From positions 124,001 to 188,000 of the forward strand of contig JACJWF010000004.1 in assembly GCA_020637295.1 (NCBI GenBank): a stretch of DNA of 64,000 nucleotides, written 5' to 3'. The position numbers and the translations under genes were made by a program. Below the pieces are notes generated by a model. That model was not told where the DNA came from, did no database searches, and was given only the letters and a program-made list of their open reading frames with translations. The DNA comes from Acidimicrobiaceae bacterium. GTDB taxonomy: Bacteria > Actinomycetota > Acidimicrobiia > Acidimicrobiales > Ilumatobacteraceae. This document shows positions 53,866-62,797 of the stretch, piece after piece (the first letter of the stretch is position 1; each line of letters starts with the position of its first letter).

Positions 53866-54687
53866 ATGCGCGTCACCCTGCTCGGCACCGGTAGCCCCAT
53901 CCCCGACCCGCGGCGTGCGGGGCCCTCCACACTTGTCCAGGCCGACGGCCTGAGCGTGCTGGTGGACTGTGGCCGCGGGGTCCTCATGCGGCTGGCGGGT
54001 GCCGGTGTGCTGCCGCCGATGCTGACGGCGGTGTTCCTCACCCACCTGCACTCCGACCACATCACCGACCTCGGCGACGTCATCACCACCCGCTGGGTGA
54101 TGACCCCCGGCCCCAACCCGCTGAAGGTCTACGGCCCGGTCGGCACGGCCGAGGTCGTGGACGCGACGCTCGCGTCCCTGGCGCCGGACATCCGCTACCG
54201 CCTCGACCACCACGACGACCTCACCGAGGGCCCGCAGGTCGAGGCCGTGGAGGTCGGCCCGGGTGACGAGTTCGCGCTCGGCCCGGCGTCCGTGGTGGTC
54301 GGCGCCACCGACCACCGCCCGGTGGAGCCGACGGTCGCCTTCCGGATCGAGGCGGACGGCCGCAGCCTGGTGCTCGGCGGCGACGGCATCCCCTGCGCCG
54401 GCCTCGACGCGCTGTGCGCCGGTGCCGACGCCTACGTGCAGACCGTGATCCGGGAGGACCTCGTGCGGCTGGTGCCCAACCCCCGCTTCCAGGACATCCT
54501 GGACTACCACTCCACGGTGGAGCAGGCGGCGCAGACGGCGGCCCGCGCCGGTGTCGGCACGCTGCTGCTCACCCACTACGTGCCGCCGCTGCAGCCCGGC
54601 CAGGAGGACGGCTGGCGGGCGCTCGCCGCTGCTCACTTCGGCGGAACGATCGTGCTCGGCGAGGACCTGACGGCCGTCGATCTCTGA
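53866..54687 (+). CDS. MBL-fold metallo-hydrolase (RNase Z-like)
   Basis: 273 residues. Metal motif TAVFLTHLHSDHITDLGD (HxHxDH); other ligands include THY near LLLTHYVPPLQPG and D in LVLGGDGIPC, with the H in GATDHRPVEP. Starts MRVTLLGTGSPIPDPRRAGPS, typical of RNase Z/arylsulfatase-like members. It may not be a tRNase Z; the flexible-arm exosite is absent. It could be a hydrolase of sulfate, phosphate or lactone esters. Confidence 0.88.
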   Translation: MRVTLLGTGSPIPDPRRAGPSTLVQADGLSVLVDCGRGVLMRLAGAGVLPPMLTAVFLTHLHSDHITDLGDVITTRWVMTPGPNPLKVYGPVGTAEVVDATLASLAPDIRYRLDHHDDLTEGPQVEAVEVGPGDEFALGPASVVVGATDHRPVEPTVAFRIEADGRSLVLGGDGIPCAGLDALCAGADAYVQTVIREDLVRLVPNPRFQDILDYHSTVEQAAQTAARAGVGTLLLTHYVPPLQPGQEDGWRALAAAHFGGTIVLGEDLTAVDL

Positions 54688-54696
54688 GCCGGCCGG

Positions 54697-55128
54697 TCAG
54701 CCGACGGTGGCACCCTCGGCGGCCCGGCGGAACCCCTCGGCCTCGGTGCGCAGGATGTTGCGCAGCCTGCGGCCCAGCAGCGCGCCCATCAGGCCGGCAC
54801 CGCGCCCGCTGAGGTCGAGGCGCAGGGTGTTGCGGCAGCCCGTGTCGGTCGGGTCCACGAGGTGGGTGGCGACGGTGGTGACGCCGTAGACGGTGGCCTG
54901 CCACACGAACCGGGTCTCCGGTTCCACGGTGGTGACCGTCCACTTGGCCGCCCGCTGCCCCGGCTGCTTGACCGTGGCGGAGCGCCCGACACGCAGCGGG
55001 CCGTCGTCCTCCCACGCCACCGAGGTGACGGTGGGCGTGAGGTCCGGCCAGCGCACCGGATCCGTGTTCAGTGCCCACACGACCGACGGGGCCGCGGCGA
55101 TGTCGATGGAGTGTTCGATCGTCCTCAT
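54697..55128 (-). CDS. SRPBCC-family (START-like) protein
   Basis: 143 residues from ATG 55128 (MRTIEHSIDIAAAPSVVWAL). Helix-grip fold typical of polyketide cyclase-like proteins, with DPVRWPDLTPTVTSVAWED and a C-terminal long helix (ILRTEAEGFRRAAEGA). It probably binds a lipid-like ligand. Divergent from the TetR gene, with which it shares the operator at 55137-55152. Confidence 0.85.
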   Translation of the reverse strand: MRTIEHSIDIAAAPSVVWALNTDPVRWPDLTPTVTSVAWEDDGPLRVGRSATVKQPGQRAAKWTVTTVEPETRFVWQATVYGVTTVATHLVDPTDTGCRNTLRLDLSGRGAGLMGALLGRRLRNILRTEAEGFRRAAEGATVG

Positions 55129-55134
55129 GCCGTC

Positions 55135-55154
55135 ACTGTACCAAATGGTACACT
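55135..55154. promoter_or_regulatory. TetR operator between divergent leaderless promoters
   Basis: TGTACCAAATGGTACA (55137-55152) has perfect 7-bp arms. Its left arm overlaps the minus-strand -10 TACAGT (55135-55140; ATG 55128 follows after 6 nt). Its right arm overlaps the plus-strand -10 TACACT (55149-55154; ATG 55162 follows after 7 nt). A -35-like ATGACA for the minus promoter lies at 55158-55163. TetR bound here would shut both genes. Confidence 0.8.
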
Positions 55155-55161
55155 CACTGTC

Positions 55162-55692
55162 ATGGGTGATTCCCGCGACGCGTTGCTGACCCGGATCGTG
55201 GACGACGTGGCGGCCAACGGCCTGGGCGACCGCAGCTTGCGCGACCTGGCCACCGCCGTCGGCTCCAGCCACCGGATGCTGCTCTACCACTTCGGGTCCC
55301 GCGAGGGGCTGGTGGCGGCGATCGTCGAACGGGTGGAGGCCACCCAGCGGGCGCTGATGGCCGCCGACGTGCCGGCCGCGGCGACGGCGGCGGAGGTCAT
55401 CCGCGGGGTGTGGTCGCGGGTCAGCGCGCCCGAGACCTTGCCGCTCGTCCGGCTGTTCTTCGAGACCGTCGCCTACGCCGGCCGCGAGGGCACCGACCTG
55501 ACCTCGGCATGGCTGGACGACGCAGCCGCACTCGCCGTTGCGCTCGGCATCGCGCCGGACCCGGTGGGTACCCGCCTCGGTGTCGCGGTGATGCGCGGGC
55601 TGCTGGTGGACGTGGTGACCGGTGGCGACGCCGACGCCGCGAGCGCAGCCCTGGAACGTTTTGTTGCACTGATCAAGGACTTCCGACCCTAA
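55162..55692 (+). CDS. TetR-family transcriptional regulator
   Basis: 176 residues. HTH at the N-terminus: LTRIVDDVAANGLGDRSLRDLATAVGSSHRMLLYHFGSREGLVAAIVE (standard TetR pattern, shortened). The C-terminal ligand domain is helical. It is divergent from the SRPBCC gene and 62 bp upstream of the flavin monooxygenase, so it may control both, as EthR controls ethA in mycobacteria. Confidence 0.92.
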   Translation: MGDSRDALLTRIVDDVAANGLGDRSLRDLATAVGSSHRMLLYHFGSREGLVAAIVERVEATQRALMAADVPAAATAAEVIRGVWSRVSAPETLPLVRLFFETVAYAGREGTDLTSAWLDDAAALAVALGIAPDPVGTRLGVAVMRGLLVDVVTGGDADAASAALERFVALIKDFRP

Positions 55693-55753
55693 AGCGGGGG
55701 GACCTCCTGCGCGACAGTCGCGTCCACGTTCCGATGACCAGGGGGACATCACC

Positions 55754-57256
55754 GTGAGCCAGACCGCCACCCTTGCCGCCGACGCACCCGTGCGCACCGA
55801 GCACTTCGACGTCGTCATCGTCGGCGCCGGCATCTCCGGCGTCGGCGCCGCCTACCACCTGCAGCAGCAATGCCCGCAGAAGTCGTTCGTCGTCCTCGAG
55901 GGGATGGAGAGCTTCGGTGGCACCTGGCTCTTCCACAAGTACCCGGGCGTCCGCAGCGACTCCGACCTGTACACGTTCGGGTACCGCTTCAAGCCGTGGA
56001 CCGGCGCACCCATCGCCACCGCCGACGAGATCCTGAAGTACATGGGCGAGGTGATCGACGAGAACGACCTCGACCAGCACATCCGCTACTCGCACCACAT
56101 CGACGCCGCGGACTGGAGCGAGGCCGACCGGCAGTGGACGGTCACGGCCACCAACACGGCCAGCGGCCAGCGGTTCCAGTTCACCTGCAACTTCCTGTGG
56201 ATGTGCCAGGGCTACTACAAGTTCGACAAGGGCTACACGCCCGAGTGGCCGGACATGGACACCTACAAGGGCCTGCTGATCCACCCGATGGAGTGGAGCG
56301 ACGAGGTGGACTACAAGGGCAAGAAGGTGCTGTGCATCGGGTCCGGTGCCACCACCGCCACCGTCGTGCCGGCCATCGCCGCCGACTGCGACCACGTCAC
56401 CGTGCTGCAGCGCTCGCCGACGTACTTCTGGACCGGCCGCAACGCCAACGAGGTGGCGGACATGCTCCGCGAGTTGGAGGTCGACGAGACCTGGATCCAC
56501 GAGATCGTCCGCCGCAAGATCCTCCACGACCAGGAGATGGTCACCCGCCTGTCCTTCGACGCGCCGGAGCTCGTGCGCGACGAGCTGCTCAACAACGTCA
56601 AGTCGCTCCTCCCCGAGGGCTACGACATGACGCACTTCACGCCGAAGTACCGGCCGTGGCAGCAGCGCCTGGCGTTCGTGCCGGACGGCGACCTGTTCGC
56701 CGGCATCACCGCCGGCAAGGCCAGCATGGTCACCGACGAGATCGAGACGTTCACGGAGACCGGCGTGGTCACCAAGGGCGGCGTGGTCATCGACGCGGAC
56801 ATCATCATCAGCGCCACCGGGTTCAACCTCAGCGTGCTCGGCGACATCCCGTTCAGCCTTGACGGTGTGCCGGTGGACTTCGCCGACACCGTCACCTGGC
56901 GGGGGATGATGTTCACCGGCGTGCCCAACCTGCTGTGGGTGTTCGGCTACTTCCGGGCCAGCTGGACCTTGCGCGCCGACCTGATCGGCGACCTCGTCTG
57001 CCGCCTGCTGACCACGATGGACGGCAAGGGCGCGACGAAGGTGGTGCCGGCGCTCCGCGAGGCGGAGGACGCCGGCATGGAGGTCGGGCCGTGGATGGAC
57101 CCGAGCAACTTCAACCCGGGCTACCTGATGCGCAGCATGCACCTGCTGCCCAAAGCCGGCGACAAGCCGGAGTGGCGGCACACCCAGGACTACTGGAACG
57201 AGCGCCAGTTCCTGCCCGCCGAGGACTTCTCCGACGGTTGCCTGCGGTTCAGCTGA
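55754..57256 (+). CDS. EthA-like flavin monooxygenase (Baeyer-Villiger type)
   Basis: 500 residues from GTG 55754. FAD-binding VIVGAGISGVGAAYHLQ (GxGxxG), second Rossmann VLCIGSGATTATVVPAIA (NADPH), and the FxGxxxHxxxW-type motif as YKGLLIHPMEWSD, where S replaces the usual P/D. ATGF near ISATGFNLSVLG. The length fits class I monooxygenases. It oxidises ketones or sulfides; here linked to TetR control. AGGGGG at 55740-55745 provides a ribosome site. Confidence 0.92.
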   Translation: MSQTATLAADAPVRTEHFDVVIVGAGISGVGAAYHLQQQCPQKSFVVLEGMESFGGTWLFHKYPGVRSDSDLYTFGYRFKPWTGAPIATADEILKYMGEVIDENDLDQHIRYSHHIDAADWSEADRQWTVTATNTASGQRFQFTCNFLWMCQGYYKFDKGYTPEWPDMDTYKGLLIHPMEWSDEVDYKGKKVLCIGSGATTATVVPAIAADCDHVTVLQRSPTYFWTGRNANEVADMLRELEVDETWIHEIVRRKILHDQEMVTRLSFDAPELVRDELLNNVKSLLPEGYDMTHFTPKYRPWQQRLAFVPDGDLFAGITAGKASMVTDEIETFTETGVVTKGGVVIDADIIISATGFNLSVLGDIPFSLDGVPVDFADTVTWRGMMFTGVPNLLWVFGYFRASWTLRADLIGDLVCRLLTTMDGKGATKVVPALREAEDAGMEVGPWMDPSNFNPGYLMRSMHLLPKAGDKPEWRHTQDYWNERQFLPAEDFSDGCLRFS

Positions 57257-57271
57257 ACCGCGGACGGGCCG

Positions 57272-58663
57272 TCACATCTCGTCGGGCACGCCGGCGTCCA
57301 GCTCCACACCGGTCGAGTTGAGGAACATCGCCACCAGCTGGTAGCCACCGACGGTGGCGACGAGATCCAGCCGTTGCCGGTCGGTGTAGTGGCGGCCGAG
57401 CGCGGCCCATGTGACGTCGCTGAGGCAGCGCTGTCCGTGGAGCTCGTCGGCGGCCGTCATCAGCAGACGGTCGAGGTCGCCCCACTGGCCCCTCGGCCCG
57501 ACCTTCACCTGCTCGATCTCGTCGCGGGAGATGTCGCACCGCAGGGCGATGACGACGTGCTGGCCGAACTCGTACCGGCTGCGGCAGTTCCACCCGGTGC
57601 GCAGGATGAGCAACTCGCGGTCACGGGCGGACAGGCTGTTCTTCGACAGCACGTGCCCGGCGAAGACCAGCCAGCGGCGCAGCATGTCCGGGTGGTGGGC
57701 CAGCGTGCCGAAGATGTTCAGCGGTGTGCCGTCGGGCCCGTTGAGACCCTTGGCGAACAGCTCCTCCAGCCGCGGGTCGTCCTCCGCCCGCAGTGGGGTC
57801 AGCCTGGCGTGGGTGGGCATCACCCCGGCCAGTTCGGCGGCCAGGCCGGGCACCGTGGCGAGGATGCTGAGGTGGCCCTCGCCGGGCAGCACCCGCAGCG
57901 TCGCGGTGGGGATGACCTCTGCCGTGTGGCGGCCGTGGGCCAGCGGCACGGCCTCGTCGGCGTCGCCGTGCACCACCAGCACCGGCACGGTGATGGTCGC
58001 GGGGTCGAATGCCCACGGGCGCCCCTGGACCACCATGTCCTGGGCGAGGCTGCCGACGCCCTGGCGGAAGGCCTCGCCGACGCTGGCCACCAGCGCGTCG
58101 GCCAGCCGTTGGTCCGGGGCACTCGCTGCGTCGGGCGGGGGCTCCAGCCCCTCGGTGGTGAGGAAGCCGGCGCCGTCCGCGCCGTAGTGCTCCGCACACC
58201 AGCGCAGCGACGCGCCCTCGTCGCCGAGGCGGCGGAACGCGGTTTCCTCCGGTGTGTAGTGCGCCCATGCGCCCTCCCAGCCGAGGTCGCTGACGCCGGC
58301 CACCACGGCCGCGCCGCTGACCCGCTCCGCCAGGAGGGCCGCACACGCCACCGCGTACGGCCCGCCGGAGGACAGCCCGATCACGCCGAAACGACCGAGG
58401 CCCAGATGGTCGGCGAGGGCGGCGACGTCCGCCGGCCAGTCCTCACGCCGGCGGCCGGGCTGCGGTGAGGAGCCGCCGTAGCCGGGGCGGTCGGGGGCGA
58501 TCACCAGCACGCCGCGGCGGCGCAGTTCGTCGTCGAACACGGCGACGTCGAGCCGGCTGGTCGGCGCTCCGTGGAAGTACATCACCGCCGGCCCGTCGGG
58601 GTCGCCGGTCTCGGTGAACGCCAGCGTGCGGCCGTCGGGGAGCGTCATCGTCAGGTCTCGCAT
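57272..58663 (-). CDS. Alpha/beta hydrolase fused to carboxymuconolactone-decarboxylase domain
   Basis: 463 residues from ATG 58663. Residues 1-265: hydrolase with YFHGAPTSRL, nucleophile Ser98 in GVIGLSSGGPYAV, acid in VHGDADEAVPLAHG, and His in LPGEGHLSIL. Residues about 270-460: AhpD/CMD-like domain beginning ARLTPLRAEDDPRLEELFA, with ERDRELLILRTGWNCRSRYEFGQH-type core (R-D-R-E-L-L-I-L-R, C, Y, H). No stop or start separates the two parts, so this is one protein. It suggests lactone hydrolysis joined to decarboxylation or peroxide chemistry. Leaderless: TACGGT 6 nt before the ATG (complement of 58670-58675). Confidence 0.88.
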   Translation of the reverse strand: MRDLTMTLPDGRTLAFTETGDPDGPAVMYFHGAPTSRLDVAVFDDELRRRGVLVIAPDRPGYGGSSPQPGRRREDWPADVAALADHLGLGRFGVIGLSSGGPYAVACAALLAERVSGAAVVAGVSDLGWEGAWAHYTPEETAFRRLGDEGASLRWCAEHYGADGAGFLTTEGLEPPPDAASAPDQRLADALVASVGEAFRQGVGSLAQDMVVQGRPWAFDPATITVPVLVVHGDADEAVPLAHGRHTAEVIPTATLRVLPGEGHLSILATVPGLAAELAGVMPTHARLTPLRAEDDPRLEELFAKGLNGPDGTPLNIFGTLAHHPDMLRRWLVFAGHVLSKNSLSARDRELLILRTGWNCRSRYEFGQHVVIALRCDISRDEIEQVKVGPRGQWGDLDRLLMTAADELHGQRCLSDVTWAALGRHYTDRQRLDLVATVGGYQLVAMFLNSTGVELDAGVPDEM

Positions 58664-58774
58664 GCGCGCACCGTAGCCGGTGACCTTCGCGTGACCTTCG
58701 GCCCTGCGGGGCGTGAGCCGCCGGGGTGACACTGGAGGTGGGCCTACAGTGGTCGCACACGAAGGAGGTGCTCC

Positions 58775-59224
58775 ATGTCGGAGAAGGACCTCAGCAAGTG
58801 GATCGTCGTCGGTGTCGACGGTTCGGAGGATGGCGAGCGCGCCCTCCGCTGGGCGTTGGAGACGGCACAGCGGCGGGATCTGTCGATCCTGCTGGTGCAC
58901 GGGCTGGACGTTGGCCTGTCTGCCGCGGATCCCTACGGCGGCGGGTACGTGCTGGAGCAGTTGCAGGACGCCGGCCGCCTGGCGCTCGAAGCCGCATCGA
59001 AGATGTGCGCCGACGCGGGGATCGAGTGCGAGTCCAAGCTGGAGATGGGTTCGCCCGGCTACCTGCTGGTCGAGGAGTCGCGTGGTGCGGCGATGCTGGT
59101 CATCGGCAGCCGTGGGCACGGTGGCTTCGTCGGCCTGTTGCTCGGGTCGGTGTCGAACGCCTGCGTGCACCACGCCCACTGCCCGGTGGTGGTCGTCCCG
59201 CCGCCGGAGCGTACGGATCGCTAG
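58775..59224 (+). CDS. Universal stress protein (UspA family)
   Basis: 149 residues from ATG 58775 with GGAGG at 58765-58769. ATP-binding loop GSRGHGGFVGLLLGSVSNACVHHAHCPVVVV (abbreviated), with the Gly-x-Gly-x9-Gly-Ser spacing, and WIVVGVDGSEDGERALRWAL at the N-terminus. Single domain. Probably responds to stress or starvation; the exact role is unknown. Confidence 0.93.
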   Translation: MSEKDLSKWIVVGVDGSEDGERALRWALETAQRRDLSILLVHGLDVGLSAADPYGGGYVLEQLQDAGRLALEAASKMCADAGIECESKLEMGSPGYLLVEESRGAAMLVIGSRGHGGFVGLLLGSVSNACVHHAHCPVVVVPPPERTDR

Positions 59225-59272
59225 CACCCGCCCGGCTCGGCGCTGCCGCGGCGGCGTGAGTACCGTCGCTGC

Positions 59273-60499
59273 ATGACCGAAGCCTGGATCATCGACGCCG
59301 TCCGCTCCCCCCGTGGCAAGGGGAAGCCCTCCGGCGCGCTGCACAACGTCCACCCCCAGCGCATCCTCGCCCAGGTGCTGAACGCCCTGCAGGCCCGCAA
59401 CGGGTTCGACACCGCCGAGGTGGACGACGTGATCATGGGGTGTGGCGCCGGGAGCGGCGACCACAGCATGGACATCGCCCGCATGGCCGCCCTCGACGCC
59501 GGCTGGAGCATCCAGGCGCCGGGCGTCACCCTCAACCGCTTCTGCGGGTCCGGCCAGCAGGCGGTGAACTTCGCCGGCGCCGGCATCAAGGCCGGCTTCC
59601 AGGACCTCGTGGTCGCCGGCGGGGTGGAGAGCATGTCCCGCCCGGCGCCGATGCACGTGGACGGCTTCACCGCCAACAACAACCACCTGCGCGACCAGTA
59701 CGACATGGTGCCCCAGGGCATCAGCGCCGACCTCATCGCCTCCGTCGAGGGGTTCAGCCGGGAGGAGCTCGACCAGCTGGCGGTGGACAGCCAGGCCCGC
59801 GCCGCCCGCGCCCAGGCGGAGGGCCGCTTCGACCGCTCGCTCGTGCCGATCTTCCACGACGACGGCACGCTGGCCCTGGCGATCGATGAGCATCCTCGCG
59901 CCGGCACCACGCTGGAGGACCTCGCCAAGCTGCAGCCCAGCTTCGCCGGGATGGGCGGGCACGTGCAGGAGGGGCGGGAGCTCAGCATCGACGCCACCGC
60001 GCTGAAGGCGTACCCGAACGTCAGCGAGATCCGCCACGTCCACCACGGTGGCAACTCGTCCGGTGTGGTGGACGGGGCCTCCGCCCTGCTGCTGGCCTCG
60101 CCCGACTACGCGCGTGCGCACGGAATGACCCCGCGGGCCAAGGTCACGATGGCCGCGGTCGCGGGTGACGAGCCGGTGATCATGCTCACCGCGCCGGGGC
60201 CGGCCACCGACCTCGTGCTGCGCAAGGCCGGGATGGCGCTGTCGGACATCGACCTGTTCGAGGTCAACGAGGCGTTCGCTGCGGTGCTCCTGAAGTGGCT
60301 GCGCCACACGGGCGCGGACTGGGACACGGTCAACGTCAACGGCGGGGCGATGGCCCTCGGTCACCCGATCGGCGCCACCGGCGGCATGCTGATCGGCACC
60401 GTGCTCGACGAGCTGGAGCGTCAGGACAAGGAGACCGGCCTGGTCACCATGTGCACCGGCGGCGGCATGGCCACCGCCACCATCATCCAGCGGGTCTAG
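59273..60499 (+). CDS. Acetyl-CoA acetyltransferase (thiolase)
   Basis: 408 residues. Catalytic Cys91 in LNRFCGSGQQAVNFA; the His in NGGAMALGHPIGATGG and the C-terminal Cys in LVTMCTGGGMATA. It condenses or cleaves acyl-CoA in beta-oxidation or polyhydroxyalkanoate/ketone metabolism. It could also act in sterol or wax-related pathways, given the neighbours. TACCGT at 59261-59266 lies 6 nt before the ATG, so it is probably leaderless. Confidence 0.93.
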   Translation: MTEAWIIDAVRSPRGKGKPSGALHNVHPQRILAQVLNALQARNGFDTAEVDDVIMGCGAGSGDHSMDIARMAALDAGWSIQAPGVTLNRFCGSGQQAVNFAGAGIKAGFQDLVVAGGVESMSRPAPMHVDGFTANNNHLRDQYDMVPQGISADLIASVEGFSREELDQLAVDSQARAARAQAEGRFDRSLVPIFHDDGTLALAIDEHPRAGTTLEDLAKLQPSFAGMGGHVQEGRELSIDATALKAYPNVSEIRHVHHGGNSSGVVDGASALLLASPDYARAHGMTPRAKVTMAAVAGDEPVIMLTAPGPATDLVLRKAGMALSDIDLFEVNEAFAAVLLKWLRHTGADWDTVNVNGGAMALGHPIGATGGMLIGTVLDELERQDKETGLVTMCTGGGMATATIIQRV

Positions 60500-60511
60500 A
60501 TCGCCACCGGC

Positions 60512-61564
60512 TCAGAAGCGGTTGCGGAACCGCTGCTGATCCCAGCGGATGGAGTCGATCGCCTCGCTCACCCGCGCCATCAACTCGTCGTTGGAGTTGT
60601 CCTCCACCACCCGCATCGCCTCGGCGAGCGTGGCGCCGCGCTCCACCAGCGCCCGCCTGGCCACCGGGGTCTCGAGCACGTCGCAGAGGTGGACGACCTC
60701 TTCGATGGAGGTGATGCACGCCCGCACCGGGCGGCCGTGCAGATCCACGTCCGGCAGCAGCAGCCGGTAGAAGACCTCCAGGGCCTCGTCGTCGAGGAAC
60801 TCGCAGAGATGGTCGTCCCAGTCCAGCCAGCTGCGCACCACGGTGCGGGCCATCGCCACGTGGAAGAACGGGAAGACGCGTGCAGCGTCGGCGGGCAGCA
60901 GCGGGTGCTGCTGGAGGAACTGCTCCAGCGCCCGGTAGGCGTGGTACTTGCGCATCGCCGCCCGGCTGCCACCGGTGGCCACGGCCACGTCGTAGGTGGA
61001 GCGATGACGCCCACACTGGGCCAGCTGGCGCAGCAGGCGATCGCGCTGGCCGAGGTACCACTGGTCGCTGCTGTCGCGCGGTGCGTCCAGCAGGGACAGC
61101 ACGAAGGCCGGGTCGGTGTCCGGCGCGATCATCCGCACCGGGCAGGCCTGGGCCAGCGCCTGCACGTCGTCTGGAAGGTCCACGCCCATCTCGCCGGTGT
61201 CCTCCACCAGCTTGCGCAGGGCGGCGACGTGCCACATCCCGTCGATGACGATGTAGCGGTCCTCGAACAGTGGGCGAACCAGCACCCGCTGCTCCATCAC
61301 GCCCGGGTTGCGGACGATCGAGGACGTCAGCGCGCTGAGGTCCAGCTTCGCCAGGCGCTGGTAGGAGCGCAGCGGCACGAACGCCATCAGGAACGCCGGG
61401 TCGGTGCCGAGCTCCGGTTCGTCCACCGCCGCCAGCTCGTCGCCGGGGTCCAGCACCAGCTGTTGCAGTGGCAGGAACCCGGGGGTCACCAACGGGGCGC
61501 GACCGTCCATCACGTGATCGCCACCGCGGGCGCGGCGGTCACCCTGCGTCGATGAGGAACCCAT
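60512..61564 (-). CDS. Protein of unknown function, weakly ParB-N-like
   Basis: 350 residues from ATG 61564; in-frame upstream starts at 61597 or nearby cannot be excluded. Residues about 85-110 (VRPLFEDRYIVIDGMWHVAALRKL) look like the Px-(D/E)GxxRxxA part of ParB-N/Srx domains, though the Arg is His. The rest is helical with Leu-rich segments (for example LLPADAARVFPFFHVAMA). No other domain is recognised. It is convergent with the thiolase gene (12-bp gap). Confidence 0.7.
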   Translation of the reverse strand: MGSSSTQGDRRARGGDHVMDGRAPLVTPGFLPLQQLVLDPGDELAAVDEPELGTDPAFLMAFVPLRSYQRLAKLDLSALTSSIVRNPGVMEQRVLVRPLFEDRYIVIDGMWHVAALRKLVEDTGEMGVDLPDDVQALAQACPVRMIAPDTDPAFVLSLLDAPRDSSDQWYLGQRDRLLRQLAQCGRHRSTYDVAVATGGSRAAMRKYHAYRALEQFLQQHPLLPADAARVFPFFHVAMARTVVRSWLDWDDHLCEFLDDEALEVFYRLLLPDVDLHGRPVRACITSIEEVVHLCDVLETPVARRALVERGATLAEAMRVVEDNSNDELMARVSEAIDSIRWDQQRFRNRF

Positions 61565-61657
61565 TTCACTGACGCGTATCGTCACGAATTGCCGCAATCT
61601 TGAGGCTTTCGTGTGAATACGTGCGCCAGCGCGACGGCCGAATCGGCGGCCTGCGGG

Positions 61658-62788
61658 CTACTCCATCATGGACTCCACCCGTTGCACGGCCTCGATGAAC
61701 TCCTCCACCATGTCCATCACGACACGGGCGGCGGGCTTCGGCTCGTTCATCGACCCGACGATCTGGCCGACGAAGTAGTTGGCCAGCTTCGCCGAACCGC
61801 TGGCCGGGTCGTGGGCGCCGCGCGCGATGCGCTCCTCGGCGGCGCCGACGAGCAGCGGCTGCAGCGGCATGGGCAGAGTGCCGGGCGAGTTGGGGCCCTC
61901 CCATTCCTCGGTCCACGCGGACTTCAACTGGCGGGCCGGCTTGCCGGTCTTGCTCCGCGACCGGACGGTGTCCGACGACGTGGCGGCGAGGAACTTCTGC
62001 TTCACCGTCGGGTGGGTCTCGGCCTCGTCGGTGGTCAGCCACACCGAGCCGCACCACACGCCGTCCGCGCCGAGCGCCAGCGCCGCCGCCAGCTGACGGC
62101 CACCGCCGATCCCACCCGCTGCCAGCACCGGCACGGGGGCGACGGCATCCACGACCTCCGGCACCAGCACCATCGTGCCGATCTCGCCGGTGTGCCCTCC
62201 GGCTTCGCCGCCCTGGGCGATGATCAGGTCCACCCCTGCGGCCACGTGGCGCTGGGCATGCACGGCCTTGCCGGCCAACGCGCCGACGAGGATGCCCTGG
62301 TCGTGCGCACGCTGCACCATGTCCGACGGCGGGGTGCCGAGCGCGTTGACCAGCAGCTTGATCGGGTGCCCGAAGGCGATCTCCATCATGTGCGACGCCA
62401 GCGAGTAGCTCATCGGCGGAGCGTCGCCACGGGATGCGTCGCGGCGCGACTCGCCGAGCGGCGGGGGCACGTCATAGCGGTTCAGCAGATCTTCCAGGAA
62501 GTCGCGGTGGGCCTGCGGGATGCGGTCACGAAGCTGGGACGCAGTGACCTCGCCCTCGGCCTTGCCTTCGTACTTGGCCGGCACGATGAGGTCCACGCCG
62601 AACGGCTTGTCGCCCACCTGCTCCTTAATCCAGGCCAGGTCGATGTCCAGCTGGGCGGGGGTCAGCGCCTCGGCCCCCAGCACACCCATGCCGCCCGCCT
62701 TGGTGACGGCCGCGGCAACGTCGCGGCAGTGGGTGAAGGCGAGGATCGGGAACTCGATCCCGAGCATGTCGCAGATGCGGTTCTTCAT
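61658..62788 (-). CDS. Nitronate monooxygenase
   Basis: 376 residues from ATG 62788, leaderless (TAGTCT 6 nt upstream, complement of 62795-62800). FMN-dependent TIM barrel with IEFPILAFTHCRDVAAAVTKAGGMGVLGA, IIAQGGEAGGHTGEIG (flavin loop with the active-site His) and VPVLAAGGIGGGRQLAAALALGADGVWCGSVWL. Oxidises nitronates such as propionate-3-nitronate; some relatives act on other acyl-type substrates (2-nitropropane dioxygenase group). Confidence 0.92.
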   Translation of the reverse strand: MKNRICDMLGIEFPILAFTHCRDVAAAVTKAGGMGVLGAEALTPAQLDIDLAWIKEQVGDKPFGVDLIVPAKYEGKAEGEVTASQLRDRIPQAHRDFLEDLLNRYDVPPPLGESRRDASRGDAPPMSYSLASHMMEIAFGHPIKLLVNALGTPPSDMVQRAHDQGILVGALAGKAVHAQRHVAAGVDLIIAQGGEAGGHTGEIGTMVLVPEVVDAVAPVPVLAAGGIGGGRQLAAALALGADGVWCGSVWLTTDEAETHPTVKQKFLAATSSDTVRSRSKTGKPARQLKSAWTEEWEGPNSPGTLPMPLQPLLVGAAEERIARGAHDPASGSAKLANYFVGQIVGSMNEPKPAARVVMDMVEEFIEAVQRVESMME

Positions 62789-62797
62789 GGGCCGAGA

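Noticed and set aside
57272..60364. Frame of 1030 codons across the thiolase and stress-protein region
   Set aside because: The part upstream of 58663 lies opposite two well-supported plus-strand genes and has no domain; only the downstream 463 codons are a gene.
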